Shown in pieces: positions 33,060-42,932 of a DNA stretch of 64,000 nucleotides. Each line of letters begins with the position of its first letter. Position 1 is the stretch's first letter. Source of the stretch: Heterohyrax brucei (lineage: Eukaryota > Chordata > Mammalia > Hyracoidea > Procaviidae); the NCBI GenBank assembly GCA_028571685.1, contig CM053154.1:15470001-15534000 (forward strand), given 5' to 3'. Under the pieces are notes generated by a model. That model saw only the letters and a list, made by a program, of their open reading frames with translations. It ran no database searches and had not been told where the DNA came from. Position numbers and translations under genes: made by a program.

Positions 33060-33102
33060 ATGGCGGACAAGGAGGCCGGCGGCAGCGACGCGGGGCCGCG
33101 AG
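33060..33102 (+). CDS. HSPA12A: HSPA12A first coding exon (N-terminus of heat shock 70 kDa protein 12A)
   Basis: Seen: ATG in strong Kozak context (gcgaccATGg) opens MADKEAGGSDAGPR. The exon ends ...cga-g at 33102, followed by the donor GTGAGC at 33103, leaving phase 1. From family knowledge: human HSPA12A, as I remember it, begins MADKEAGGSDGPRE, so the peptide matches with one extra alanine. The split codon g|ag would restore the following Glu. HSPA12A is a distant cytosolic HSP70-family member of about 675 residues with an actin-like ATPase fold, enriched in brain, and reported as an adaptor in sorting-receptor trafficking and metabolic signalling. Only 14 residues are in this window, with no part of the ATPase domain. 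The nearest alternative is another gene with a similar MADKEAGG start, which I consider unlikely. Confidence 0.85.
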
Positions 33103-34100
33103 GTGAGCTCGGCGCGCAGGTCCTGCGGCTGCGGGCGAGGGAAGGAGAGGGACGCGGCGTGCTCAGCCCGGTTCCCTGCACCCCCGCGGTCCCACAGGCG
33201 TGGGAACGGGGCGCCCCGCTGCATGCTGCCCTCGCGGGCGGGACCGGGAGCCGGGTGGTCACGTGCCCCGCTCCCTGCCTGATTGCGGACACTGCGGCGG
33301 GAGCCGCAGCCCCCACCCGGGCACTCTAGCGGTCCCTGCCGCGGGGTGGCGCCTCCTGAGGGACCGGCTTCGAGCCAGGTGAAACCTGCCCCCAAACCCA
33401 TCGCCCCGCGCTCTGTGCTGGGGCCCCAGCTCTGGCCGGTTAATGGGATGGCCGCGGGGTGGCCCCGATATCCCTAGCGGTTCTTTTCCGTGACTCAGCG
33501 AGGCGGGGGTGGGAGCCCGAGCAGAGCGGCAATTTGGACCTGTCCCCTTGCCCCACCCCAGCCCGGATGCACGCGTCGGGGATGGAGGTTGCAGCTCCAG
33601 GCGGCACTGCAGCTCAACAGCTCCTCCCTGCCCGACCCGCGGGATGCCCTGGACTGGACAGGGGCGAAGCGTTGGCGACTGCACTATCCGCTCCCTGCTC
33701 TGTGAACCCACGCATGCCTTAAGCACAGTAGCCGGGTCGCGCGTTTTTTGGGGAGAGTGGTTAGAGCTTGGACAGTGGAGAGAGGCCGGAGAGAACCGGG
33801 AACGGGGAAGAGGAGAAGCGGACCTCGGCGGGCAGAGGAGTAAATCAAGTCTTCGCCTGCGGAGGGGACCGGCTGGCGGAGATGCCCAGATTCCAGTCTT
33901 TCTGCGCTTCGTTAAGAGGGAAAGTTGGACGCACGGAAGGGCCGGCCGCGCGTCCCTGACCCTCTGGCTGTCGGCAGGAGCAGTCTCCAGAGGGGAGCGC
34001 GACCCTGCAGCTAACTATTCAGAAGCGACAGGCACACAGCCTAGCAAGGATGAAATTAAAATACCCGGGACGTAAGGACAATCCAGCCGGGCCCTGAGCG

Positions 34101-34904
34101 CTCGGCTCTGTAAGGAAACTGAGTCCAGCAGCAGCAGCACAGCCGAGGTCACATTGCCCTCCTGGTCCTGCTATCTGTGGCTGAGGCCCCTGTTCCAAGC
34201 CGCACCTGCCCCCTCTCCAGCCCATTGTTCCTGCGGATCTGGGAGGGGCCTCCCCACTGCAGTGGTGGGGGAGTGGGGCGGGGTGGGTGTGGTGGGGCGT
34301 CCTGCCAGGGCTTGCTCCTGGGAGGGGTGGTGGAGAGCCAGAACCCACACCCTGAATCTTCCCCACTGCCTTGCCCTTCCCCGGTTGGCCAGTGCAGGCA
34401 AGGGGATGCCTGTCTTTGTCTGAACATCCCTCAGCGACTGGATTGACTCTATTCTTGCACCTTTAAGCTGAAAAATCATTAGAGGTGTACAGGGGCGTCT
34501 CGGAGTTGCTAAAGCCAAGAGTTAGTGAGCTAGGTCCTTGCCTCTCGCTCTGGGATACACGGTGGGCGCTGGATCAAACTGAGATTGCCTGAAGATTTAT
34601 GGAACAGGAAGATGAGTGAGATGTGTACCCCAATCCCTTTTTCTGTCTTGCAAAATAGAACTCAGTCCCCCAACCCTATACAGGCATAGGCACACATATT
34701 GATCCTCTGTGTGGCTGCCTCTTCTCAGGGCTGGGACAGAGACCCAGGATGGGTAAACACCTGCAGGTGTGGGGGGCCACCTGCCATGGCTTGCCTGTGT
34801 GTATTCTAGAGTGGTTCTGGGTTTGCAACATAGGAGTTCAAGGCAGCCTGAGAGGCACATGGACCGAGGACACCCAGTGCCCTAGGGTCTGAGTTCTCAC
34901 CCAC
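34101..34904. other. intronic unique sequence downstream of the island
   Basis: No transposon seen. Overlapping frames of 87-115 codons on both strands are GC-driven. Nothing else to report. Confidence 0.5.
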
Positions 34905-35029
34905 TTTGAAGAGCAGGCTGTCCCAGGTAACTCGCCCCACCTCTTTGGGCTCCCATCCCTTTATCTGTAAAACGGGGAGCAAAGCCTGTGCACGTGCCAT
35001 CCAACACATCTGTTTCTAAAGTTTCCTCA

Positions 35030-35245
35030 CCATGTATCCTGTACTGGGCATTGAACATGCATTTTTTCACTGCCAACCTGCTTGCCACATTGCTCTTTTA
35101 CTGGATGGGGAGTGTATACTGAGGCCCCTGGAGGCTTAAATGACCTCTCCAAGGTCATACCTCCAAGGCAGTGTTGATTTGGACCTGGGCCATGTGATTC
35201 CAGAGTTCCCACCTGGGCCATGTGATTCCAGAGTTCCCACCTTCC
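35030..35245 (-). mobile_element. MIR, antisense, carrying a 28-bp tandem duplication
   Basis: 'catgtatcctgtactgggca' and 'gacctctccaaggtcatacc' fit an antisense MIR. Bases 35183-35210 are repeated exactly at 35211-35238 (unit starts 'acctgggccatgtgattc'). Confidence 0.6.
35183..35238. repeat. perfect 28-bp tandem duplication
   Basis: Two identical 28-base units lie head to tail with no mismatch, so the duplication is recent compared with its decayed MIR surroundings. Confidence 0.95.
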
Positions 35246-35247
35246 CT

Positions 35248-35545
35248 GCCATCCTGTGTAGCCCATGTGGGTGCAGATTCCATGCATGCTGCACGGTGGG
35301 ATTGGACTGCTGTGATCCACAGCATTTTCATTGGCTGATTTTGCAGAAGTAGATTGCCAGGCCCTTCTTCCTACTCTGTCTGAATCTGGAGGCTCTGCTG
35401 AACCTGTTCAACATCGTAGCAATGTGCAATCCTACACTGACGGACAGGCAGTGGCCGTGTTGATATGCTAGGGATTGAACCTGGAAATCCTGCTTAGAAG
35501 GCAAGATTCTGCCTCTGAGCCACCACTGCCACCTACTAGGGACAT
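35248..35545 (-). mobile_element. tRNA-Gly-headed SINE, antisense
   Basis: Right end 35467-35535 is the antisense tRNA-Gly-like head ('gggattgaacctggaaatcc', 'gattctgcctctgagccacc'). The middle is 'tgacggacaggcagtggccg'. The left part is 'gcagaagtagattgccaggc' and the antisense tail. Same family as 29624-29946, with an extra block. Confidence 0.7.
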
Positions 35546-35559
35546 AAAAATTGATGTCC

Positions 35560-36392
35560 TTCAGAGGATTAGGTCGAGATAACTCTTCATGCTAGAAAGA
35601 CTATATGAAGAAAAAGCAGCATCAGGATTGGAGGAAGACTCATTAACAGCCTCAGATATGCAGATGACGCTGCCTTGTTTGCTGAAAATGAAAAGGACTT
35701 GAAACATACTGATGAAGATCAAAGACCACAGCCTTCAGTATGGATTACACCTCAGTGTGAAGAGAACAGAAATCCTCAGAACTGGACCAATAAACAGCAT
35801 CATGATTAGTGGAGAAAAGATGACAGTTGTCAAGAATTTCATTTTACTTGGATCCACAATCCATGCCCTTGGAAAAAGCAGTCAAGGAATCAAATGATAT
35901 CTTGTCGAACTGGGCAATTCTTCTGTAAAAGACCTCTGTACAGTGTTAAAAAGTAAAGATGTCGCTTTAAGAATTAAAGTGTGCCTGACCCAAGCCTTGG
36001 AGTTTTCAGTCACCTCATAAGCGTGTGAAAGCCCGGCAATGAATAAAGCAGACCACTGCAGAAGAGTCCATGCCTTTGAATTATGATGTTGGCCAAGAAT
36101 ATTGAATTTACTATGGACTCAGAAAAGGGAGCAAATCTGTCTTGGAAGAAGTACGACCAGAATACTGTTTAGAAGCAAGGGTGGTGAGACTTCATCTCCC
36201 ATACTTTGGACGGAGCAGTCCCTGGGGAAGGGCATCGCACTTGGTAAAGGAGAGGGTGAGCTAAAAGAGGGGAAGACCGTCAATGAGATGGATCGACACA
36301 GTGGCTGCAACAATAGGCTCAAGTGTAACAGTGTTTTGTTCTGTTGTGCACAGGGTCACTGTGAGTTGGAGCTGACTTGACAAATACCTGAC
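35560..36392 (+). mobile_element. RTE (BovB-like) LINE 3' part with reverse-transcriptase remnant
   Basis: Encodes the reverse-transcriptase active-site box as RYADDAALFAENEKDLKH, YADD at 35657-35668. A frame change near 35705 is followed by MKIKDHSLQYGLHL and FILLGSTIHA, which match the RTE thumb region. The C-terminal and 3' UTR blocks follow ('cttggaagaagtacgaccag', 'gtcaatgagatggatcgaca'). It ends 'gagctgacttgacaaatacc', 'tgacaacaag', the tail that SINEs borrow. Several stops and frameshifts; 5' half absent. Confidence 0.88.
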
Positions 36393-37065
36393 AACAAGAA
36401 CCCTCTTCAGGCAGAAAAAAGAGATAACATAATGCTGGCCACGGGCATCGAACTGTGTTGCGATTTGGAGGAGAGAGAATCATGGGTGGTGGAGTGTGCT
36501 GGGAAGGCTGTCCACAAAATCTCTTGGGACAAATCAAGCAGGGTATGGTGGAGAGTGGGTGGAGATGCTGTGAAGCAAGAATAGTAGCCTCCAGAGTTGC
36601 TGAGGCTGGGCAGAGGGTACATGGTGGTTCATTACGCTATTCTGTGTATGTGTTTGTGAATGTCCTTAATAGAAAGTTTGAACTAATCAATTACCCTACA
36701 GAATCTGAAGGGCCAGCTCACCATCCCTGGTGGGTTGGGACAGCAGAGGCTGTGACTTCCAACCCCTCCCTCCTTGTGTGACTTAAGTTGGTTGATGCCT
36801 GGAGCCCAGTGAAGGATGAGATGACTGGAGTTCATGGGGAAGGCACAGTGCCTCAGGGTGGGCCTGTGCTGGTGGTGACCACTTCAGGGCTAGGCATGGG
36901 AGTAACAACCTAAGTAATTTTCTTCCTAGTTGAGAGTTGGAAGAGAAGAGCCTTGGGCAAGGGTTTTTACCTGGGTTGAGCATGCCTCTGGGGGTGCTGG
37001 ACTGGCCTTGGGAGGTGGGATCCTTATTATCCTGGCAACCAATAGCAGTGAAAGGAAAAATGTAA
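36393..37065. other. intronic non-coding stretch
   Basis: No repeat or exon recognised between the RTE and the next MIR. Confidence 0.5.
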
Positions 37066-37069
37066 AATG

Positions 37070-37262
37070 CTGACGTTTACTGAGGGCTTAGTTTATGCTG
37101 GGGGTATTGAGTTATCTCATTTAACCCTGAGCACATACACTGTTGAATGAGCAACTAGATGAGGGGTGACTGTTCACCCATTTCCCTAAGGGGAAGGTTG
37201 GTGGGCCCAGGGTTGCACAGCTGGAAAGGGGATGAGCGAGGTTAGAACCTCAGCTTGGAGGG
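37070..37262 (-). mobile_element. MIR, antisense
   Basis: 'gacgtttactgagggcttag', 'gttatctcatttaaccctga' and 'gcccagggttgcacagctgg' follow MIR order. Confidence 0.7.
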
Positions 37263-37554
37263 CAGGTGGCCAGAATGTACAGCTCCTCTTAGCACATGCC
37301 TGGCGTGTCCTAGGCCCTTAGGGAATCATGTTGAGCGTCTGAAAGAATGAATGTGTGACAACATTGTGTGGCTGCCCCACTTCCTGTGGTCACCGAATTA
37401 TGCACACAAGCAGAAGTGTGCAGACTGTGGCCTCCTTACACTAGTTAAGGTGGAGGTGACACTCTGGGTATTGCTGGTGGGGACTCTGACTGTGGGGCCT
37501 CACTTTCTGCCATCACGGGCTGTGTCCCCTAACATGATGATATCCACTGGCTCC

Positions 37555-37745
37555 CAAACACAATGTCTTGTGTTTCCCAGAGCCCTGTAATCTCCTTTTG
37601 GCTCTCTATATATGTAATTCTTCTTGACTGGAACATTCCTTTTCAGCAAACTCCTGCTCATCCTTCAAAACTCAGTTGAGACATCCTCAGGAAGCCCTCT
37701 TTGGCTGACTCATCTGGATCATTCCCACCTGTGGTCCCAACCTTG
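37555..37745 (+). mobile_element. L2 3' region, sense
   Basis: 'cttgactggaacattccttt', 'cctgctcatccttcaaaact' and 'gacatcctcaggaagccctc' match the sense L2 3' end. Confidence 0.65.
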
Positions 37746-37794
37746 GGTACTTAACCATGGGTAGTCCCAACTGATTACTGGGTGGCTTGGATAT

Positions 37795-37965
37795 GCCAGT
37801 TTTATATGCTTATATCCTTTTATGCCTCCAGCATCCCTGTGGGGTTGGCATTATGACTGACCTCATTTTACAAATAAGGCAACCAAGACCTTTGAGAAAT
37901 TCGGTAACTTTACCCCCATCACTCAGCTAGTGAAGGCTGGGATTGGGATATGAGCCAAGCGTGGA
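37795..37965 (-). mobile_element. MIR, antisense
   Basis: 'gcatccctgtggggttggca', 'cctcattttacaaataaggc' and 'cactcagctagtgaaggctg' give the antisense MIR core. Confidence 0.65.
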
Positions 37966-38040
37966 GTCTAAAAGCTTGTACACTTTCCCTTAATGCCTAG
38001 CCTTCCCACACATTGTCATATTCCTAAGTAAGGGTGCAAC

Positions 38041-38237
38041 AGAGCCACAGTGGTGCAGTGGTTAAGGGCTTGGAAGCTCACTGAAAAGCCAGCCATTTGA
38101 ATTCATCAGCGACTCCAAGGAGAAAGATGTGGCAGTCTGCTGCCATAAAGATGACAGCCTTGGAAACCCTATGGGACAATTCTATTGAGCCCTGTAAGGT
38201 CATTATGAGTTATAATTGACTAGATGACAACAGGTTA
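38041..38237 (+). mobile_element. AfroSINE, near full length
   Basis: 'agagccacagtggtgcagtg', 'ggagaaagatgtggcagtct', 'ccataaagatgacagccttg', and the tail 'aggtcattatgagttataat' with 'tgactagatgacaacagg'. Confidence 0.93.
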
Positions 38238-39464
38238 GTAAGAGCACATAGTAGGTGCTCAACAAACATCCTACTGTGTGTTGGGTGACTATCAGTCAGC
38301 AAGACATGAGGGAACATTGCAGAAGGGAATGGCACCTGCGTTCTGCCCACTCCCAGTGCCTCTTGTGGAAAGGAGAATGCTCAGGAGTGGGCTGGAGAAG
38401 GCGCGCGGGCTGGGACAGTCCTTGAAGAGATGCTGCTTTGATTCCAACAAGGCTTTGAGTGACAGCTTTTTCTTGTGGGGGCGAAATGCTCTCTCATCTC
38501 ATAAATAGGTCTCTTTGCTAAGGGAGAAAGCGTCTTTATTATTGCTGTGCATAATTAGAGTGGCAGGAAGGAATAAGGGGCTTTTAATGAATGAGGAGCA
38601 TGTGGCAGGGAGTGAGCACCACCCACCCATGACACCGTGGGCCTGGGCATCACCAAGAGCAGGGTGACCTGAGGAGATGGCCAGTGGGGCTCAGGCAGAG
38701 CTTAGAAATGACCCTCCCCAGACCCCCCAGAAGTGGGTTCTGCAGATCCTTGCTGTGTTCCTTCTGTTGCAAATCACACCCAGTCCTGCTTTTCTCTGAC
38801 TTGTGCTATAACTGAGGCTCGTGGGTAGAGGAGAAAGTAGCTTTGTAGCCCAGAGATTGGTGTGAACTCTCACTAAACTTTTTCTCCCTCATCTGTGAAA
38901 GGGGCACGTGGTGCATAGGAGCTCTGCTGCTCCCGGTCTGCTGTGGGGAAGCATGGATGTAACGGGGGGCAGGAGGGGATTTTGTACTTTATCAAGCACA
39001 TAGCCAGTAAGAAAAGAGAGGTGGCCTTTCTGTCTCCCCGACCAAGATGCCCACTGGGATGGCTGCTTCCTTGTGTGATGTGGTCCCAGGTCAAGCTGGG
39101 CTGCTTTCTCTGGAGACTTTAGAAAGAGGGCTGATTCTGCTCTAATTTCTCTGAGACTTGGGCTACATCAGGAAAAATTTCAGGTCCTGATTCTTTGAGA
39201 CCTTCAGTCACTCCACTGAAGCAAGACCCTTGGAAGTTTCCAGCAAACATGAGATCAGTCCTCCAGAGGTAGTGTCTGACACTCTGGAACTACCCTCTCT
39301 GTCACTGGATGTCCCTCTCAGGTTAGTCACTACAGTGGTTCTCAACTCTGCCTGTCCATTATAATCACCTGTAGAGCTTTGAATATTCCCAGATCCATTA
39401 TATCAGAACCTCTGGGGTGGGACTAGGAATCAGGGTTTTGAACTCCCCAATTCCAGTGAATGTA
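38238..39464. other. intronic non-coding stretch
   Basis: No transposon or exon named. 39330-39440 ('gtggttctcaactctgcctg', 'tataatcacctgtagagctt') resembles an ancient eutherian DNA-transposon-type repeat, not assigned. Confidence 0.4.
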
Positions 39465-39738
39465 GAGGCAAGGGTGACAAGACTCACATACTTCAGATGT
39501 GTTTTTAGGAGGGATAACATCAAGAGGGACCAATCCCTGGAGAAGGATGTCATACTTGGTGGAAGGTCAGTGGAAACAAGGAAGACCCTCAACAAGATGG
39601 TCAGCGCAGTTGGCCTCAACAATGGGTCTGAGCGTATCAACAGTTGTGAATGTGGTACAGGACTTGGAAGTGTTTCATTCTGTTGTATATAGGATCGCTA
39701 TGAGTAGGAACCATCTCAATGGCACCTAACAACAATGG
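39465..39738 (+). mobile_element. RTE LINE 3' end
   Basis: 'aggcaagggtgacaagactc', 'acatacttcagatgtgtttt', 'ccaatccctggagaaggatg', 'gaccctcaacaagatggtca', ending 'atctcaatggcacctaacaa'. About 270 bases of C-terminus and 3' UTR, no coding capacity. Confidence 0.88.
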
Positions 39739-39872
39739 AAACTACAGTACATAGCCAAGTTTGAAAACTAGTGAGTTGCTCTACCTTTGGGTTTTAGAAT
39801 AGGGTCCTCAGCACATGGTGGGAGGCCGCTGTGTCTCTCTGGTGCTGGGTGACCTTGAATCAGCAGATTTTT

Positions 39873-40483
39873 ATTTGTATTATGATAAAGTGAAAGTATA
39901 CAACTGAGGTCAATTTTGCATGCCTGCCTCTCTGCAACTCTGTCTCCTTTCCTCACCCTATGACAACACACTCTTGCTTTTCACTGTTTACTTCCAGTAT
40001 CCACTTAACTAACACCTGTCCCCTTGTCTTTACCCTCTCCTCTCCTCTCTAGAAAGAAATCAGTAGGACCAAACCAAAGACCAAAACCACTGCTGTTGAG
40101 TCGGGTCAAGATTCATAGCGACCCTAGAGGTCAGAGTAGAACTGACCCATAGAGTTTCCAAGGAGTGCCTGGTGAATTTGAACTACCGACTTTTTGGTTA
40201 GCAGATGTAACACTTAACCCACTACACCACCAGGGTTTCCACCAACGACAGCCTCCTATATCTGTGTAAAACCCTGAAGTATACACAACATATGCTCGCT
40301 CTGTGTCCTCGAGTGCAGTCCACTCTTTGTCTGTAATGTTGACCTCAGTACTGGTTTCAGGTCAGGGCCAGCAGCAGGTCTAGGGGCTGTGTTCCCAGGA
40401 GACCCTCCAAACTATTGGATCATCAATTCAGGTCTTTTAATAGAGTTCTGGATGTGCACACCTCTTTTTCTCGAGCTATGTCA
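39873..40483 (-). mobile_element. Afrotherian L1 3' UTR, antisense, split by an AfroSINE
   Basis: The T-rich start 'atttgtattatgataaagtg' is followed by 'ccctatgacaacacactctt', and after the SINE by 'gcagtccactctttgtctgt' and 'aggtcttttaatagagttct'. Flanks share 'agcagattttt' (39862-39872) and 'agcaaattttt' (40484-40494). Confidence 0.78.
40071..40240 (-). mobile_element. AfroSINE nested in L1
   Basis: 'aaaccaaagaccaaaaccac', 'attcatagcgaccctagagg', 'gtttccaaggagtgcctggt', 'actttttggttagcagatgt', ending 'actacaccaccagggtttcc'. Well kept and younger than its L1 host. Confidence 0.95.
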
Positions 40484-40494
40484 AGCAAATTTTT

Positions 40495-40640
40495 CTTAAG
40501 TACCAACTCTTCCAAAGGCAGTAAGCTAAATACTTCATCTAAATCATCTCATTTAGTCTTTACAAACACCCCAAAAGGTGAGTGATTACACCCAAGGGGA
40601 AACAGACTCAGAGAAGGTAAGTTTGTTTCCCCAGAATGAT
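40495..40640 (-). mobile_element. MIR, antisense
   Basis: 'taaatacttcatctaaatca', 'tctcatttagtctttacaaa' and 'gaaacagactcagagaaggt' form an antisense MIR directly after the L1 duplication. Confidence 0.6.
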
Positions 40641-41034
40641 TGATGCAGCTTGTAAGGAAAGCTGCTAGAAGATAGTGCAGGGCTCTCAGACATAGGTGAT
40701 CTTATCCCCAGGGAATGCTTCCCCAACTTCAACCACTTGAAGTTCACCTTTCTGATCCCACCGTGTCTAGGGATCACCCAAAATCATGACTTTCTTATTA
40801 TTTTGAAAATTAACCCACTATTTTTAAAAGGCATTTACATCAATTTTAAGGGTACTACTTGCATCAGTTCCATAAATTGAAAACCTTTGTCACAGAGCGC
40901 CAACAGAAGGTAACCACAGCAGAAACGCTTAGAAATCCAATGAGGTCATTGCTCTCTAGGTACGTCTGTTGCCTGCAGAGGGCTTTGTACTGAGGCTGCA
41001 CTTGCTAGAAAGGGAGAAATGCAATTTTTAGAGG

Positions 41035-41625
41035 TGTCTTAGTTACCTAATGCTGTGGTAACAGAATTACCATAAATGGCTCACTTTAAAGAACAGATTT
41101 TATTTTTCTTCACAGTTCAGTGGCTAGAAGCCTGATTTCTCACCAGCCTGATGGGAAGGCTCTCTCTCTGTTGGCTCTAGAGGAAGTGCCTTGTCTCTCA
41201 GTTTCTTTATCTCCAGTGTATCTTGGTTCCTTGGTGACCTTCGTGTGACACTTGTCTCCTCCCTTTTGTGCTTCCTTCTGTGTGCTATTTCTGATTATCT
41301 TAGAAATGAGGAGGCTTAGGTTACACCCTGCATCTGTATGGCCTCATTAACGTTACAGTGAAAACCCTCTTCCCAATTGCTTATGTCCCCAGAAATGTAG
41401 TTGTTGTTGTTCGGAGCCATCCAGTTAGTTCTGACTCATAGTGACCCTATAGTCAAAGTAGAACTTGCCCATAGGGTTTCCAAGGAGCACCTGGTGGATT
41501 CAAACTGCTGACCTCTTGGTTAGCAACGGTAGCGCTTCACCACTATGCCACCAGGGATTCTGTCCACAGGAATAGGGGTGATGATTTCTAATTTGTATTT
41601 TGGGGAACACGGTTCAGTGCATAAA
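41035..41625 (-). mobile_element. MaLR-like LTR fossil, split by an AfroSINE
   Basis: 'tgtcttagttacctaatgct', 'taacagaattaccataaatg', 'ggctctctctctgttggctc', then after the SINE 'tttgtattttggggaacacg'. One of the better preserved copies of this LTR family; solo LTR. Confidence 0.72.
41399..41561 (-). mobile_element. AfroSINE nested in LTR
   Basis: Begins with a (TTG)n end, then 'gttctgactcatagtgaccc', 'gtttccaaggagcacctggt', 'gctgacctcttggttagcaa', 'tgccaccagggattc'. Flanks share a degenerate 'gtccccagaaat/gtccacaggaat' duplication. Confidence 0.95.
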
Positions 41626-41721
41626 AGGGAGTTAAAGATACACAAGGAGCAACAGGAGACTTCCCTTTGATGGAATTAGGTTTGAAAGGGTCTTGAGCAA
41701 GAAGGAAATGACTTTAGGAAT

Positions 41722-41775
41722 CAGTGCTTGCGTGCGTGCCTGTGTGCGTCCGTGCGTGCGTGCATGTGTGTGTAG
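41722..41775. repeat. (CGTG/TGTG)n CpG-containing microsatellite
   Basis: 'gcttgcgtgcgtgcctgtgt' continues as CGTG units into a TG run. It lies between two LTRs of the same family in opposite orientations. Confidence 0.85.
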
Positions 41776-41779
41776 AGGG

Positions 41780-42299
41780 GTCACTGTGGATTTCGTGATG
41801 TCCTTCCAAAATGTGTGTCAACTTGGCTGCACCATGATTCCGAGTATTGTGTGACTGTCCACCATTTTGTCATCTGATGTGATTTTCCTGTGTTGAAAAT
41901 CCTACCTCTATGATGTTAATGAGGCAGGATTAGAGGCAGTTATGTCAATGAGATAGAACTCTGTCTACAAGATTGGGTTGTGTCTTAAGCCAGTCTCTTT
42001 TGAGATATAAAAGAAAGAAGTGAGCAGAGAAACATGGGGACCTCTCACCACCGAGAAACAAGAGCCAGGAAAAGAGCACATCCTTTGGACCCGCAGTGCC
42101 TGTGCTGAGAAGCTCATTGACTGGGGAAGACTGATGAAAAGACCTTCCTGCAGAGCCAAGAGAGAGAAAAAGCCTTCTATCAGAGTTGGCACCCCGAGTG
42201 AAAACTTCTAGCCCCCTAAATTCCAAGAGAATAAATACCTCTTTACAAAGCCATCTACTTGCGTTATTTCTGTCATAGCAGCACTGGGCAATTAAGACA
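41780..42299 (+). mobile_element. MaLR-like LTR fossil, sense, near complete
   Basis: Shows U3, then a TATA-like 'gagatataaaagaaagaagt' near 42002, the R/U5 part with the poly(A) signal in 'gagaataaatacctctttac', and the end 'gcaattaagaca'. Same family as 41035-41625, which lies only 155 bases away in the other orientation. Confidence 0.75.
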
Positions 42300-42534
42300 A
42301 GGGGCTTGTTGTAATTCCTGTTCCCAGATCTACTTAGATGCTCCAGAGAAATGGGCCCAGGGATGTGCATTGTAAGCCCGCCGATGAGTCTTACTCAGAT
42401 GTGATATGTGGCTACCTTGTCTGTGTACCATCATGGTCAGCTCAAGTCCCCTGAAGGGAATAAGACCTTCTCTGTATAGGGTCCTGCACTAAGGGTGCTG
42501 CTTTGGAGTGGCCTGATGGGGAAGAAGGAATGTT

Positions 42535-42665
42535 CCAGCAGGATTGTGCAGGGCCTGGCTTCATCACTGACCAGCCATGGAATTCTGAGCAAGTTACCTC
42601 ATACCCACCTTAGTTTTCTCATCTGCAAAGTGGGAGTAATTATAGTACCCCTCTCACAGAAGATT
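42535..42665 (+). mobile_element. MIR fragment
   Basis: 'ctgagcaagttacctcatac', 'cttagttttctcatctgcaa' and 'agtgggagtaattatagtac' are the MIR core. A further MIR-like tail may follow the SINE at 42870-42920. Confidence 0.7.
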
Positions 42666-42689
42666 TTAGTTATTTCTGTAGGCCATGCT

Positions 42690-42860
42690 GGAAACCCTGG
42701 TGGTATAGTGGTTAAGTGCTATGTCTGCTAACCAAAAGGCCAGCAGTTCGAATCCATCAGGTACTCCTTGGAAACTCTAGGGGGAAGTTCTACTCTGTCC
42801 TATGGGGTCTCTGTGAGTTGATTTGATGGCAGGGGGTTTGGTTTTGGTTTTGGTTTTGGG
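42690..42860 (+). mobile_element. AfroSINE with (GGTTTT)n tail
   Basis: 'gaaaccctggtggtatagtg', 'gctaaccaaaaggccagcag', 'tgtcctatggggtctctgtg', ending in a pure GGTTTT repeat (42838-42860) that replaces the usual A-rich tail. Confidence 0.93.
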
Positions 42861-42932
42861 TGTAGCACATGCTAACTGCTGAGTTTACTGCCCACTGATA
42901 ATAAATGCTTAGAGTTGTTTGTTATTATTATT

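Larger units (their letters stand above)
32230..34100. promoter_or_regulatory. HSPA12A: CpG island spanning the HSPA12A promoter, exon 1 and start of intron 1
   Basis: CpG frequency rises sharply from about 32230, peaks at 32700-33350, and fades by about 34100. The flanking tens of kilobases are CpG-poor. The island contains repeated GGGGCG units and two NotI sites (32757-32764 and 32940-32947). It contains no recognisable transposon, which is unusual for this window and fits a germline-unmethylated promoter. Confidence 0.9.

Noticed and set aside
35712-35897. Small host gene MKIKDHSLQYG...
   Set aside because: It is the thumb region of the RTE reverse transcriptase.
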